A stretch of DNA of 64,000 nt from Acidobacteriota bacterium (lineage in GTDB: Bacteria; Acidobacteriota; Blastocatellia; RBC074). Location of the stretch: assembly GCA_016710075.1 (NCBI GenBank), contig JADJLO010000025.1, positions 1 through 64,000 on the forward strand, read 5' to 3'. Positions 16,021 to 27,460 of this stretch are shown here, piece by piece (the stretch's first letter is position 1; the number at the start of each line of letters is the position of its first letter). The notes beneath the pieces are model-generated. The model worked only from the letters and a program-made list of their open reading frames with translations, made no database searches and was not told the origin of the DNA. Position numbers and translations under genes: made by a program.

Positions 16021-19000
16021 ATGAAAGCTGCATTCAATCTGTTAATTGCTGTTGTTGTCGCTACGGGCTTTGCCGGCTGGTTCCTGATTCAACCTGAAGC
16101 GCAGGCACAAGCGCAGCACGTCGGAAGCTGGTCGATTACTCTTGAAGAGCCCACCGGGATTTACAGACGAGACAATGAAACAGTAAATGTGCTGCTAAGC
16201 TTTAATCCCGGCGAAGCATTTTCCGACCGCCTTCATCTTTTTTCCACCGATGGTCATGAGCTGCCCATCCAGATAGTTATCAATGAAAAACATTCGGATG
16301 GATCGATAAAGAAGGCCGAGCTTCTCTTTCAGGCTTCGATAATTCCGGGTGAGAGACCCGAGTTTCACCTGATTTCCGGGGAGTCCGGCAAAAGACCCGA
16401 CATCGACAACGAGGTTGTCGCTGGAAGGATCGGTGTCGGCCGGTTTGAAATGGCAAACAGCCGATTCGGCGTGATCGCCAATCTCGGCTTTGAAAATACG
16501 GAGCCCGCTTTGATCTCGGCATTCAATAAGACTGCCGCGGAATTAAAGATGCTCAATCTGATAGATACCTCGCCCGATGTAAAAGAAGATCTGCCCTTCG
16601 GGAAAAAAAGCGCCGGCTTTGGGACATTTCTTCAATCGCAGAACCGAAAAAGATCAGGAGCTTTTGACAGGATTGAAATCCTTGAAAACGGCCCTTTCCG
16701 AGCACACATAAAACTTACTGGAGCAGGATATGGGAACTTGCCGGAGACCTGGGAATTCACATGGTACGCCGGCAGCCCCGTTCTGACCTGGAAAGCGTCT
16801 TTGAGTGGAAATGCAGCCGGATCAAATTACGGGTATTTCTTTTCATCAATCTCGGCTTCACCCTATGAACCGTTCGACCGTTGGATAGATGGTGAAGAGA
16901 CTCGGTTTCCTGATGGCTGGGAAACCAACAATCCACCTGACAAAAAGATCGCAGGCAATGATTTCGAAGATCTGCCCGGAAATCATCTTCTATTACCAGC
17001 GCAAGGAGAACTATGGAGCGCTGGGCGTATTCGAGCTGGATAAATCTCTGAAATGGAAGGGAGCCGGAGCCAGCCAGTTTCATGCGTTGAAACCGGTTCA
17101 GTCAGAAAATGAGTCAAGCTCTATTGCTATCTCTTTCCCCAACTGGAAAGGCACCGAGACCGTGCTCGAAGGGCGCAAGGAATACAGAAAATTCATACAG
17201 CCGGTTCTGAGCGTGGTAAAACCTGATGACTCATATAAAACACAGCCGTCGCAACCTGCCAATAATAATCAATCGACTTCTCTCACGATCGGGCGGCCGG
17301 CCGAAATCAGTCAATCCCATGATGACAAACTCACCGATATCGATCTGAGCGGAAAGTGGCTGCTCAAGTGGGCAGAAAAATCCGAAGGAGAAAAGTCAGG
17401 CTATCACCGGGCAGACTATCTGACCGACGCCACCTGGAAGTCTGTCGACGTGCCCGGGACGGTCCATGCACAGATTCTGGAAGCCCCGAAATATCACACA
17501 AAAGAAGCAGATTGGATCAGCGCCAAAGAATGGTGGTACCGCAGATCGTTCACCCCTCCGGTCAATCCCCAAAACAAAAGGATCTTCCTGAAATTCGAAG
17601 CGACCGATTATTACGCTGATGTCTATTTGAACGGCGAGCTTCTGGGAAGGCACGAAGGCTACATCGATCCCTATCAGTTTGAAGTGACCGGTAGACTGAA
17701 GCCGGGAAGCTTGAATGTAATCGCCGTTCGCGTCTGGACGCCGGTGAGTTATTACTGGCGACACAGACCCTACACGATCAAAGGATCGTATGGCGCCGTT
17801 GACCAGAAACCCGACAATATCACGCCGCTCGGCATCACCAGACCCGTGCATTTGATTGCATCGGGTGATGTAAAAATTGATGACTTGTCAATTGACACAC
17901 GGCTCAATTCCGATGGCAGCGCCGACGTCATTACAAATCTCGATCTCGATAACGGAGGGGACGAGCAAGACGCCGACATTTCAATTTCGCTGTCCCCGAA
18001 AAACTTCGATGGCGACAAGGCGTTTCTCCTGCGATCTTCGTCCCGCCTGGCAAGCGGAAAGAGTAGCAGGAGGCTTGTCATTCATGTCGAGAAGCCGGAA
18101 CTCTGGTGGACCTGGGATCACGGCAAACCAAATCTTTACTCCCTTGATGCAAGGATAGAAACGGATGGCAGGATATCCGACAAACGATCGCTGGCAGTGG
18201 GCATCAGGGAAATCGAGCACATCGATTGGAAGTTTTATCTCAACGGCAGAAGGATGTTCATCCGCGGGACTAATTCATATTACAACCTCTTCATCTCCGA
18301 GATGCGCCGAAGCGATTATGAGCGGGATATCGAACTGATGCGCACCATGAACATCAACATGATTCGCCTGCACTGCCATTTCAGCAATCCTGATTTTTAC
18401 GATATCGCGGATGAAAAAGGCATTTTGATCTGGCAGGATTTTCTTGAAGCGTGGTACCCGGAAGACCGGGCGTTTTCAATCAAAGCTGCCGGGCTATATG
18501 ATCCGCACATCAGATATGTCAGAAATCATCCATCTATTGGCCTCTGGGCGACGAGTGACGAGGAATCGCTTGAAAATTATCGGGATCTGACCAAGCATCT
18601 TGAACCCAGGCTTTACCTGCTCGATCCGCAAAGAAGACCTGTCGTTCGCTCTACCGGTCGCTACGGCGATGCTCATGTCTATGAAGGCTGGTATGGCGGG
18701 ACCATCTGGGCTTACACAAAAGTCAACGAAAAATTTATCTCCGAGCTTGGCGCTACGGCATTACCTAATTACGAGAGCATCATCAAATTCCTCCCTGATC
18801 ACTGGCCTGTCAAGGATCACCCCGATGAATGGATTTTTCGCAAGCTTCAGATATCCGAAGCGATGCGGGCCTGGGGCAGTCCCGAAGGAATGACTCTCAA
18901 GGAATATATTCCGCAAACCCAGGATTACGTCGCAAGATTGTTCCAGCTGGCAATCGAAAGAATGCGGAGAACCAAATATCAGCCCTCCGGCGGAATACTG

Positions 19001-19447
19001 CATTTTCACGCCATCGATATCTGGCCTTCTGTGACCATGGCGGCTCTCGATTATTACCGCCAACCCACGAAGGCGTTTTACACAGTTCAAAGATCTTTTC
19101 AGATGGTCGTTCCCTCCTTCGAATACGACCGCGACACCTGGCAGGCAGGCGATGAGATAAAGACCGATCTCTGGGTCATCAATGATCACTGGTTCCCTGT
19201 TCCAAACGTTACGATCAACTGGCAGCTCCTGGATTCAACCGGCAAGATTGTTCAACAGGGCTCCATCCCCGATCGCCTGACTCTCGGCGCCGATTCCTCA
19301 ATTAAAATCTCCAAATTGAATTTTTCAATAAAAAGCACAGGAAAATACAATTTATGGGCTAAAATAGTGGACGAGCGCGGCCGACAGATATCTGAAAACA
19401 ATTACGAATTTATGGTAAGGCAGGCAACATCTGATCGGTCAAGGTGA
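16021..19447 (+). CDS. Secreted GH2 beta-mannosidase-like enzyme with extra N-terminal domain (frameshifted)
   Basis: Two overlapping reading frames (16021-17043 and the frame ending at 19447) read as one protein of about 1,141 residues. Removing one A from the AAA at 16980-16982 joins ...DFEDLPG directly to IIFYYQRKENYGALGVFELD. A signal peptide (MKAAFNLLIAVVVATGFAGW...) and a beta-rich domain of about 430 residues precede a GH2 sugar-binding domain (DIDLSGKWLLKW). The catalytic barrel then has acid/base Glu in RNHPSIGLWATSDEES and nucleophile Glu in KFISELGATALP. The Asn that normally precedes the acid/base is Asp here. Sequencing error is the likeliest cause of the shift; a real pseudogene or two genes cannot be excluded. 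It probably cleaves beta-mannosides or related glycans in the periplasm. Confidence 0.8.
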
Positions 19448-19507
19448 TCTAACTTCCCCAGAAAACACAATATCATTGATTTGAAAGCAATAGGCAGGGT
19501 TGTTTAA

Positions 19508-22500
19508 ATGATCAGTTTATCCAGGGTCCGAAAAATTCACTTCTTGTATTTTCAATTGCCATCGTTTCAATAATTCTTCTTTTATCAATTTCAAATTGGC
19601 GCAAAAGAGAGGCTGACAAAGGATCGGCAACTTCACAGTCAGCATCGGCAAGAGTTGATTCAGCGATCACTGATAACGGGGTAAAGAGCGGAGCAGGAAA
19701 AAGTGCGGCGGTTGAGAAAAGTGATTTAGATTCAAGGAAAGAAAAGAGATCATTGAGTCGCAATCGCAATGAAGAGGAATCGGAGGAATCGGAGAAGGAG
19801 GGAGAAGCAGGCTTACGGCGTGACGATTGGTTGATCTTCCAGCGAGCCTATCCGGCCGAGAGCATACCATTTGACGCCGGCATCAGGATGGTGGAGCAGC
19901 TTGACCGTGAAGAGAGGCGGATGAAGGAAGAAGCCGCGAGCGGCAACATCAATCTGACGACGGCGGCTGAAGCGCTGCCTGTATGGGCGGCGCTCGGGCC
20001 TCAGCCCATCATTTCCGGGCAAACGTTTGGCAATCCCCGCAATAATGTATCAGGCAGAGTATCCGCAATAGCAGTCGATCCGCGGTACGATGGGGCAACC
20101 AATCAAACGGTCTATGTTGGGGGTGCGCAGGGCGGGGTTTGGAAGTCGACGGACAATGGGACCAACTGGACGCCTTTAACCGACGCTCCAGTCGTCGCAG
20201 GCGACAGGAGCAATAGCCATTGATCCAAAATTTCCGCAGACGCTTTATGTCGGCACTGGTGAGGGCAGTCGCTGCGCTCTATGTTATTACGGCGCCGGGA
20301 TGCTCAAATCGACCGACGGCGGTACCACCTGGCAGGTGATCACAGGGCCACTTTCAACGGGCACACCGTCGATTCCTGTTTTTCAGAATGCGGCCTTCAC
20401 GCGCATTGCCATAGATCCTGTGAACACGTCGACAATCTTTGCCTGTACAACTTTTGGCACAACTGCAACGGCCAACAGCAATGCGGCCCAGGTCAACATT
20501 GCTCAGGTGGGGGTTTGGAAATCGACGAATGGCGGCGCGACCTGGCGTAATATGGATCCCGGGGGAACAAACGGTACATTTTCAGGGAATGATCTAGTGA
20601 TCGACCCGCAGAACACTAACCGCGTTTTCGCAGGAATGAGGACAATCGGGGTCTATCGTTCAGAGCAGGGCGGTGAGCCCGGCACCTGGACCAGGCTGGC
20701 CGGAGGATTGCCGGATCCGACTAACAACACCTCAAACTCGCCATTTCGCAGAGTTGCACTGACAACCGGGCCGCCAATTCCACCATCGACAAACACGACT
20801 CTTTATGCGGCTTTTGCAACACCAAGCGACAATCTGCTCGGCATCTGGCGCTCGACCGACAACGGGAATACGTGGACACAAACCAGCACCCCGCAGAGCG
20901 GCAGTCAGGCGAATTACAATCTGGATATCGCAACCGACCCAATGGATGGAAACATCGTCTATTACGCCACCGGAGCGAATTCAATTTTTACTGACGGGAC
21001 GTTATGGAGAAGCAAGGATGGGGGGCAAACCTGGGCATCCATCACTCGCGGTGATGGAGTCAGCGGGGGCCTCCACGCGGATTCGCATCAGATCGTCATA
21101 CCCCGGCTAAAACCGGATGTCCTTTTCACAGGCAATGATGGCGGCATCTGGCGAACGGATAACGCAAAAGATGCGATCGTTTCCTGGAGGCAGTTGAACA
21201 ATACTTTAAGCCTCAGCCAGTTTATGTCCGTTGCACTTCATCCGACGGATCCGAACATCATCATTGGAGGAACACAGGACAATGGGACAAACAGATTCCG
21301 CGGCAATGTCGCATGGGATCATATCGCCGACGGAGACGGCGGATATGTCCTGATCGACCAGTCGAATCCTCAGGTGATGTATCACACATATTACAACGAG
21401 AACGACGCTTTCGACGGCCAGGCACAGATCGGTCCGAGGGTGTCGCTTTCAGGCGGCTCAAGCTGGATCAGGCGCGGCTGCTTTGGCTGCACCACAATCA
21501 AGGGAAATTTCAATCCAAAGGACCGAGTCGCATTTTACGCGCCAATGGCGCTCAACAGCGGCTTCAAAGGCGCCAATGCCAATGTTGTGTACTTTGGCAC
21601 GCACAGGCTCTACCGGACTGCGGATCAGGGAATCACCTGGACGGGGCTGGGACAAAGCGCAGATGGATTCGGAGCGGATCTGACCGACGGGGCCGGGATG
21701 ATCTCTGCCATCGCCGGACATCCGGCGCTGGATAATTCGACCAACCCACCGGGTGAGATCGTCTGGGTTGGAACCAGTGACGGAAATATTCAGGTGACGA
21801 CCAATGCCGGCGCCGCGGAAAACGCGACTTTCACAAATGTCACCAAATCGCCTTTGCCGGACAGGTATTTGACCGACATCGCACTGGACGATTCGAACTC
21901 TCAACGTGCGGTGATTAGCTATTCAGGATTCAACAGCGCAACAGCTTCAACTCCCGGGCATGTTTTTCAAACGACCAATCGGGGCGGTTCGTGGACCAAC
22001 ATCAGCGGGAATCTGCCGGATGTTCCCGTGACATCAGTTGCAGTAAATCCGAACAACTCAAATACGATCTACATTGGCACCGATCTCGGGGTCTTCCAGA
22101 CAACCGATGGAGGCACAACCTGGGTCCGACTCGGCAATGGAATGCCGAGAATCGCGACTTTCATGGTGAGATATCACAAAGCCAGCAATACTTTGGTTGC
22201 CGCGACTCACGGCAGAGGCATATACAGGCTGACCACGGCCAATGATGCAACTACGGTTTCATCCGCAAATTACAGCGCAGCATCAATAGCAACCGAATCC
22301 ATTGTCGCGGTATTCGGTTCCAATATGGCTACAGACTCCACTTCGGCATCAGGTTTGCCGTTGCCCACTTCCCTTTCAGGAACACGTGTAGCAGTCAGGG
22401 ATAGCGCCGGAATCGAAAGGCTTTCGTCATTGTTCTACGTCTCACCTCAGCAGGTTAACTTTCAGATACCGGCAGGCAGCGCAGCGGGGCCGGCGACGGT

Positions 22501-22963
22501 GACGATAACAAGCAGCGATGGGACAGTTGCAATCGGGGCAATACAGATTGAGGTCGTCGCGCCAAGCCTCTATTCCGCCAACGCCAGCGGAAGCGGGATC
22601 GCGGCCGGTTCGGCTCTTCGAGTCAGCGCAGCCAATGTTCAAACAAGTCTGCCAATCAACACCTTCGATACCGCCTCAAAACTGTTCGTCTCAGTACCGA
22701 TAGACCTCGGATCGACGACAGATCAGACTTTTTTGCTCCTGTACGGAACCGGGTTCCGCTATCGCAGCCAGTTGTCAAATGTTACGGCGACCATCGGAGG
22801 AGTCACGTTACCGGTTCAGTATGCCGGGCCTCAGGGCACTTATGTAGGTCTCGATCAATTGAACATCCTGCTGCCTAAAAGCCTCACCGGAAGAGGCGAG
22901 GTCGATGTCATCATCACTGTCGACAATAAACAGGCGAACAAATTGAAAGTCCGCATCCAGTGA
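19508..22963 (+). CDS. Secreted or anchored BNR/sortilin-like beta-propeller with TIGR03437-like C-terminal domain (two frameshifts)
   Basis: The start ATG at 19508 follows AGGCAGGG. Adding one A to the A5 run at 19531-19535 gives MISLSRVRKNSLLVFSIAIV..., a membrane or signal segment. Removing one base near 20200-20204 joins ...TDAPVVAG to GAIAIDPKFPQTLYVG. The repaired protein has about 1,151 residues. Many BNR/Asp-box motifs are seen (VWKSTDNGTNWTPL, MLKSTDGGTTWQVI, VFQTTDGGTTWVRL), typical of sortilin/VPS10-like propellers. The last ~240 residues (SSANYSAASIATESIVAVFGS... VSPQQVNFQIPAG) match the Ig-like domain known from Solibacter-type proteins. Its function is unknown; such proteins are surface or secreted adhesin-like or glycan-binding. 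Confidence 0.8.
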
Positions 22964-23079
22964 TTCGATTTTTTGTTATTTTGAAAAGGGGCAATCCGCA
23001 GCCTGTTTGCGAAATATCCAGTCGTTGAATAGAATTTGTTTTACATTTTGACATCTGATCAATTACTGAAACAACAAAT

Positions 23080-24300
23080 ATGGCAAAGATAAATCGCAGG
23101 AATTCCGTCGCCGTCGATGTCGGCGGCATCAGGGTAGGCGGCTGCAATGCAGTTGTAGTCCAATCGATGACCAACACCGACACGGCGGATGCCGTGTCGA
23201 CGGCCCGGCAGATAATGGATCTGGCCAGGGCCGGTTCGGAACTGGTCAGAATAACAGTCAACAATAAGGAAGCGGCTGCCGCGGTCCCCGAGATCATATC
23301 CCGAATCCGAGACGCAGGATTCAATACGCCAATCATTGGCGACTTTCACTACAACGGCCACATTCTTCTGACCGAATATCCTGAATGCGCACGAGGGCTG
23401 GCCAAATATCGGATCAATCCCGGCAATGTCGGCGCCGGCCGACATCATGACGACAATTTCAAGAGGATGATCGATGTTGCCATCGAGAATGACAAGCCGG
23501 TTCGAATCGGAGTCAACTGGGGATCGCTGGATCAATCCCTGCTGGCGAAGTTGATGGACGAGAACGCCGGACTTTCCGAACCGGCAGAAGCACAGGACGT
23601 CATGAAGGAAGCGATCGTGCGCAGCGCCATTGAGTCGGCTCAACTGGCCGAAAGCTATGGGATGCCGCGCGATCACATCATCCTCAGCGCCAAAAGCTCA
23701 AATGTTCAGGATCTGGTCGATGTTTACATGGAACTGGCCAGGCGAGGCGATTACGCATTGCACCTTGGACCGACTGAAGCCGGCATGGGGGCGAAAGGAA
23801 TTGTCGCAAGCGCCGCGGCTCTCTCAATACTGCTTCAGGAAGGAATTGGAGACACCATCCGGGTCTCTCTAACGCCTGCTCCGAATGGAGATCGATCTGA
23901 AGAAGTGATCGTCGCTCAGCAGATACTTCAATCGCTCGGAATTCGCAGCTTCGTGCCGCAGGTTACGGCCTGCCCCGGCTGCGGTCGCACTACCAGCACT
24001 CTCTTCCAGGAGATGGCGGACGATATCGGCAAGTACCTCAGAGCTCAGATGCCTGTCTGGAGAGAAAAATACAATGGCGTCGAAGATATGAAAGTTGCCG
24101 TTATGGGATGCGTCGTCAATGGTCCGGGCGAATCCAAGCACGCCAATATCGGCATCAGCCTGCCTGGAACCGGCGAAGATCCCAAAGCCCCTGTCTTCAT
24201 TGACGGAAAGTTGAAGACGACACTCAAAGGTGCCAGTATCGTTCCGGACTTTATCGAGATACTCAGCCAGTACGTCGACAACAGATACTCCCAGAGCTGA
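23080..24300 (+). CDS. ispG: 4-hydroxy-3-methylbut-2-en-1-yl diphosphate synthase
   Basis: IspG (GcpE) is the [4Fe-4S] enzyme that converts MEcPP to HMBPP in the MEP isoprenoid pathway. The product is 406 residues. The cluster ligands are visible: Cys298 and Cys301 (TACPGCGRTTSTLF) and Cys344 in VMGCVVNGPGE, with Glu351 as fourth ligand. The TIM-barrel part opens with VGGIRVGGCNAVVVQSMTNTDT. This is the direct bacterial type without the plant/Chlamydia insert. It is preceded by 116 bases after the BNR gene; no strong SD is visible. Confidence 0.96.
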   Translation: MAKINRRNSVAVDVGGIRVGGCNAVVVQSMTNTDTADAVSTARQIMDLARAGSELVRITVNNKEAAAAVPEIISRIRDAGFNTPIIGDFHYNGHILLTEYPECARGLAKYRINPGNVGAGRHHDDNFKRMIDVAIENDKPVRIGVNWGSLDQSLLAKLMDENAGLSEPAEAQDVMKEAIVRSAIESAQLAESYGMPRDHIILSAKSSNVQDLVDVYMELARRGDYALHLGPTEAGMGAKGIVASAAALSILLQEGIGDTIRVSLTPAPNGDRSEEVIVAQQILQSLGIRSFVPQVTACPGCGRTTSTLFQEMADDIGKYLRAQMPVWREKYNGVEDMKVAVMGCVVNGPGESKHANIGISLPGTGEDPKAPVFIDGKLKTTLKGASIVPDFIEILSQYVDNRYSQS

Positions 24301-24356
24301 TGAAGCCAAAACAGTCCATGATCAGTTGACTCACAATAATTTTTTCTGCTCTGTAT

Positions 24357-25184
24357 TCATCCGCCCATCCGGGCGGCGCAAAAAATCATCTTCAGCTTGT
24401 CGATAAAGAAGCCGGCACTGACCACGTCTCTGAATATATCCTTCCAAAGATGAAAACCGACAAAGAATGGATTGAATGAACTCACAGGATGGATGACTCC
24501 GTACCGTACCGGCTCTCTTTCCAATTCAAATGATCCGAACATCCGATCCCAGATAATCAAAACGCCTGCATAATTTCTGTCGATGTACTGCGGGTTTGTT
24601 CCGTGGTGAACGCGATGATGAGAAGGCGTATTGAAAACAAGCTCGATCCACTTCGGCAGCTTCCCAATGATTTCTGTGTGAATGAAGAACTGGTAGAAGA
24701 GGTTAAAAGCATACATCGTCAATATGGCCTTGGCCGGGAATCCGACCCAGGCAAGGCCGATGAAGAACAGCCAGTCAATCCATGGCTCGAGCGGCGGCTG
24801 GCGAAGAGCAACCGAGAGATTCATCAGTTCGGAAGAATGATGCGATTCGTGAATAGCCCACAGAAAGCGGCTCCTGTGACTCAGGCGATGAAACCAGTAA
24901 TAGCCGAGGTCGACACCAAGGAAGAGCAAGACACCGGACCACCAGGTCACAGGCACAATCTTTTGCCCTTTGCTCCAGATCCAGTCGAGCGCTGTCACGA
25001 TAAACAGTATCTTTCCGGTTACCCCGAAAAAGAGCTGCATCGCAACCATCGAGTAATTCGCAATCGAATCACGGGTTTGAAATTTCTCTACACCTTTTCT
25101 GTTCCAGTAAAACTTCTCCAGACCGATGAAGACGGCAAATACCGCGAAGGCAAAAATAGTAATTATCCAGTCCTGAGAATCCAT
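24357..25184 (-). CDS. Sterol desaturase / fatty-acid hydroxylase family membrane protein
   Basis: An integral membrane di-iron enzyme of 275 residues. The histidine boxes are HRLSH (99-103), HESHH (112-116), the central HTEIIG segment and HHRVHHGTN, which together should bind the two irons. Several hydrophobic helices flank them (WIITIFAFAVFAVFIGL; WSGVLLFLGVDLGYYWF). The family hydroxylates or desaturates lipids; the substrate is not evident. It is last in a minus-strand run after the molybdopterin oxidoreductase, separated by a large hairpin repeat, so co-transcription may be interrupted. Confidence 0.9.
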   Translation of the reverse strand: MDSQDWIITIFAFAVFAVFIGLEKFYWNRKGVEKFQTRDSIANYSMVAMQLFFGVTGKILFIVTALDWIWSKGQKIVPVTWWSGVLLFLGVDLGYYWFHRLSHRSRFLWAIHESHHSSELMNLSVALRQPPLEPWIDWLFFIGLAWVGFPAKAILTMYAFNLFYQFFIHTEIIGKLPKWIELVFNTPSHHRVHHGTNPQYIDRNYAGVLIIWDRMFGSFELEREPVRYGVIHPVSSFNPFFVGFHLWKDIFRDVVSAGFFIDKLKMIFCAARMGG

Positions 25185-25200
25185 TTCATTCCTTATGAGG

Positions 25201-25311
25201 TAAGGAGAGTTTAAAGTTCAAGGTTTAAAGTTTAAAGAAGCTATTCAAGCATTCAATTGATCAACTGGAGAGCCCTTTAAACTTTAAACTTTGAACTTTA
25301 AACTCTCCTTA
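25201..25311. repeat. GTTYAAA heptamer inverted pair (37-bp stem)
   Basis: The arm 25201-25237 (TAAGGAGA followed by four GTTYAAA units) is the reverse complement of 25275-25311 with a single G.T mismatch; the loop is 37 bases. The right arm contains the last four codons and stop of the molybdopterin gene (encoding VRRV), so the repeat overlaps coding sequence. It is the second member of the family first seen at 11.4 kb. Confidence 0.85.
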
Positions 25312-27430
25312 CTTCGACGAGCGTGTCGTAAAAAGTTGCGGCGGCGCCGAGATCGGTCAGTGCCTGCGATGTCACATCGTTAGCATTACAGCCATCGTGG
25401 GTGAGCTTCTTCCACCAGACGGAAAGGGCGACAACGACGCCGGGCCGTGCTTTTTCTGAAACCCTGGCTTTGACGGTGAACGCCCCGCGTTCATTGAAGA
25501 TCCTGACGCGATCACCGTCATTGATTCCGCGACTGGCGGCATCCTGAGGGTGAATGTCGAGCCTTGGCTCCTTCTCGGCTTTAAGAAAACTTGGCAGATT
25601 CGCAAAGCTCGAATTGAGAAAGTTGTGCGCCGGCGGCGAGATCATTGCCAGAGGGTATTTCACGGCCAGCTCAGGAGCATCGATAACGGTTTCACGAGGG
25701 GGGATGTAAACAGGCAACGGATCGATTCCCTGCTTTGCGAGTGTCTCACTGAAGAACTCACACTTGCCGGAAGGCGTCGGAAAGTTGCCTTCGGCAAATG
25801 GCGCAAATATCTCCGGAACATTCAACCTGATCCATCCTCGCTCTTTCAGATCATCGAGTGAGATGCCCTGCATTCTCGGATGCGTCGTGTCGAGAGCCTG
25901 TCGGGCCATATCTTCATCAGAATCTTTAAAGCAGTCATCTTCAAATCCCATCCGCTCGGCCAGCAGTCGGAAGACCTCGCTGTTTGGTTTGGCTTCACCG
26001 ATCGGTTCGATCGAAGGGTTGTTGGCGAGCATGTAGAGATGCCCGTATGCCCTGTGGATGTCGAAATGCTCGAGCTGCGTTGTCGCCGGCAGCACAATAT
26101 CGGCGTAGTCCGCCGTATCGGTCTGAAATATTTCGTGCACGACGGTGAACAGATTGTCTCTTTTGAATCCAGCCAGAACTTTCCCCGAATCAGGCGCAAT
26201 GGCGGCGGGGTTTGAATTGTAGACATAGATGGCACTGACCGGCGGATCGAGAGGTTCGAGCTTTTCAAGCGGAGCGTGAGAAATGTCTTCCCGGCTCTGA
26301 ACACGCTGATAGCCGGTGAGAGCGTCTCCAATCGCCGACATATTGATCGTTCGCGGGTTGTTCCAGATCAGATCAGGGCGCTGAAGCGCATCGGTGTTGG
26401 CGCCGAAAGTGCCGGAAGTCGACAGCAGCGCTCCTCCCGCAGCACTTCGCCACGCCCCTGTTAGCGCCGGAAGGCACGCAACAGTGCGAACCGCCATACC
26501 TCCGCCGGCATGACGCTGCATCCCGTAATTCAATCGAATGATCGCGGGTTTGGTTCCGGCATACTCACGGGCAAGGCGAATGATCGTCTCCTCACTGACA
26601 CCGGTGATGGGCGCAACCCTGGACGGTGAGTATTCCAGCACCCGTTCACAAAGCGACTCAAAACCAAGAGTGTATGTATCAATGTAATCCCGATCGACCA
26701 GTCCCTCTTTGATGATCACGTGCATCAACGCCAAAGCCAGCGCGCCATCGGTTCCGGGAAGAAGCGCTATGTGCTCATCACACTTTTCGGCAGTCAGACT
26801 CCTGTATGGGTCGATGGCAATCAGCTTTGCGCCATTTCGCCTGGCTTCGAGAATCTTCGGCCAGAGATGCACGTTCGAGGTGATGGGGTTTGATCCCCAG
26901 ATGATGATCAGCTTTGCTTCATTGAATCTTTCAGGATCGGTGCCAATGCTGGCGCCGATTGTGGCCTTGTATCCCGCTGCTCCGGCAGATGCGCAGATTG
27001 TGCGATCGAGCAGTGAGGCTCCAAGCTTATGAAAAAAGCGGCGATCCATCGATTCGCTTTGAATCAATCCCATCGTGCCGGCATAGCTGTATGGAAGGAT
27101 GGCCTGTGGATCATTCGCCGCTATTTCTTTGAACTTAGCCGCAATCGTATCGAGGGCTTCATCCCAGGAGATGCGCTTGAAGATGCCTTTTCCCTTTTCT
27201 CCGGCTCGCTTCATCGGATGGAGCACTCGCTGCGGGCTGTAGGTTCTTTCGAGATAGCGATTGACCTTCGTGCAGAGAAAACCGTTAGTCGTCGGATGGT
27301 CCTCGGCGCCGGCGACCTTTACTGCTCTCCCCTGATCAACCGTCACCACCAGAGCGCACGTATCGGGACAATCGTGCGGGCAGGCCCCGCGGACCGTCTT
27401 CAAACCATTATTCATTTGGCTTCCTTCCAT
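25298..27430 (-). CDS. Molybdopterin-dependent oxidoreductase (MopB superfamily, catalytic subunit)
   Basis: A bis-MGD enzyme of the DMSO-reductase superfamily, about 710 residues. The N-terminal [4Fe-4S] site is Cys17, Cys21, Cys25 and Cys53 (ACPHDCPDTC... FLCTKV). The conserved cofactor segments IIWGSNPITSNVHLWP, IDPYRSLTAEKCDEHIALLPGTDGALALAL and ADIVLPATTQLEHFDIH follow, with a C-terminal molydopterin-binding barrel (GDRVRIFNERGAFTVKA). No twin-arginine signal is seen, so it is probably cytoplasmic and may act without dedicated partner subunits. AAGGAC lies seven bases before the ATG at 27430. The reaction is uncertain: formate, thiosulfate/polysulfide or an aldehyde/hydroxyacid are all represented in this superfamily. 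It follows the LarA-like gene by 30 bases. Confidence 0.9.
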   Translation of the reverse strand: MEGSQMNNGLKTVRGACPHDCPDTCALVVTVDQGRAVKVAGAEDHPTTNGFLCTKVNRYLERTYSPQRVLHPMKRAGEKGKGIFKRISWDEALDTIAAKFKEIAANDPQAILPYSYAGTMGLIQSESMDRRFFHKLGASLLDRTICASAGAAGYKATIGASIGTDPERFNEAKLIIIWGSNPITSNVHLWPKILEARRNGAKLIAIDPYRSLTAEKCDEHIALLPGTDGALALALMHVIIKEGLVDRDYIDTYTLGFESLCERVLEYSPSRVAPITGVSEETIIRLAREYAGTKPAIIRLNYGMQRHAGGGMAVRTVACLPALTGAWRSAAGGALLSTSGTFGANTDALQRPDLIWNNPRTINMSAIGDALTGYQRVQSREDISHAPLEKLEPLDPPVSAIYVYNSNPAAIAPDSGKVLAGFKRDNLFTVVHEIFQTDTADYADIVLPATTQLEHFDIHRAYGHLYMLANNPSIEPIGEAKPNSEVFRLLAERMGFEDDCFKDSDEDMARQALDTTHPRMQGISLDDLKERGWIRLNVPEIFAPFAEGNFPTPSGKCEFFSETLAKQGIDPLPVYIPPRETVIDAPELAVKYPLAMISPPAHNFLNSSFANLPSFLKAEKEPRLDIHPQDAASRGINDGDRVRIFNERGAFTVKARVSEKARPGVVVALSVWWKKLTHDGCNANDVTSQALTDLGAAATFYDTLVEVRRV

Positions 27431-27460
27431 TATCACCGTCCTTCTCGGTTCGTTTGCCGA

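Noticed and set aside
16939..16984. Programmed ribosomal frameshift in the GH2 gene
   Set aside because: The shift needed is +1, there is no canonical slippery heptamer or stop-codon context, and many other genes in the window show similar indels.
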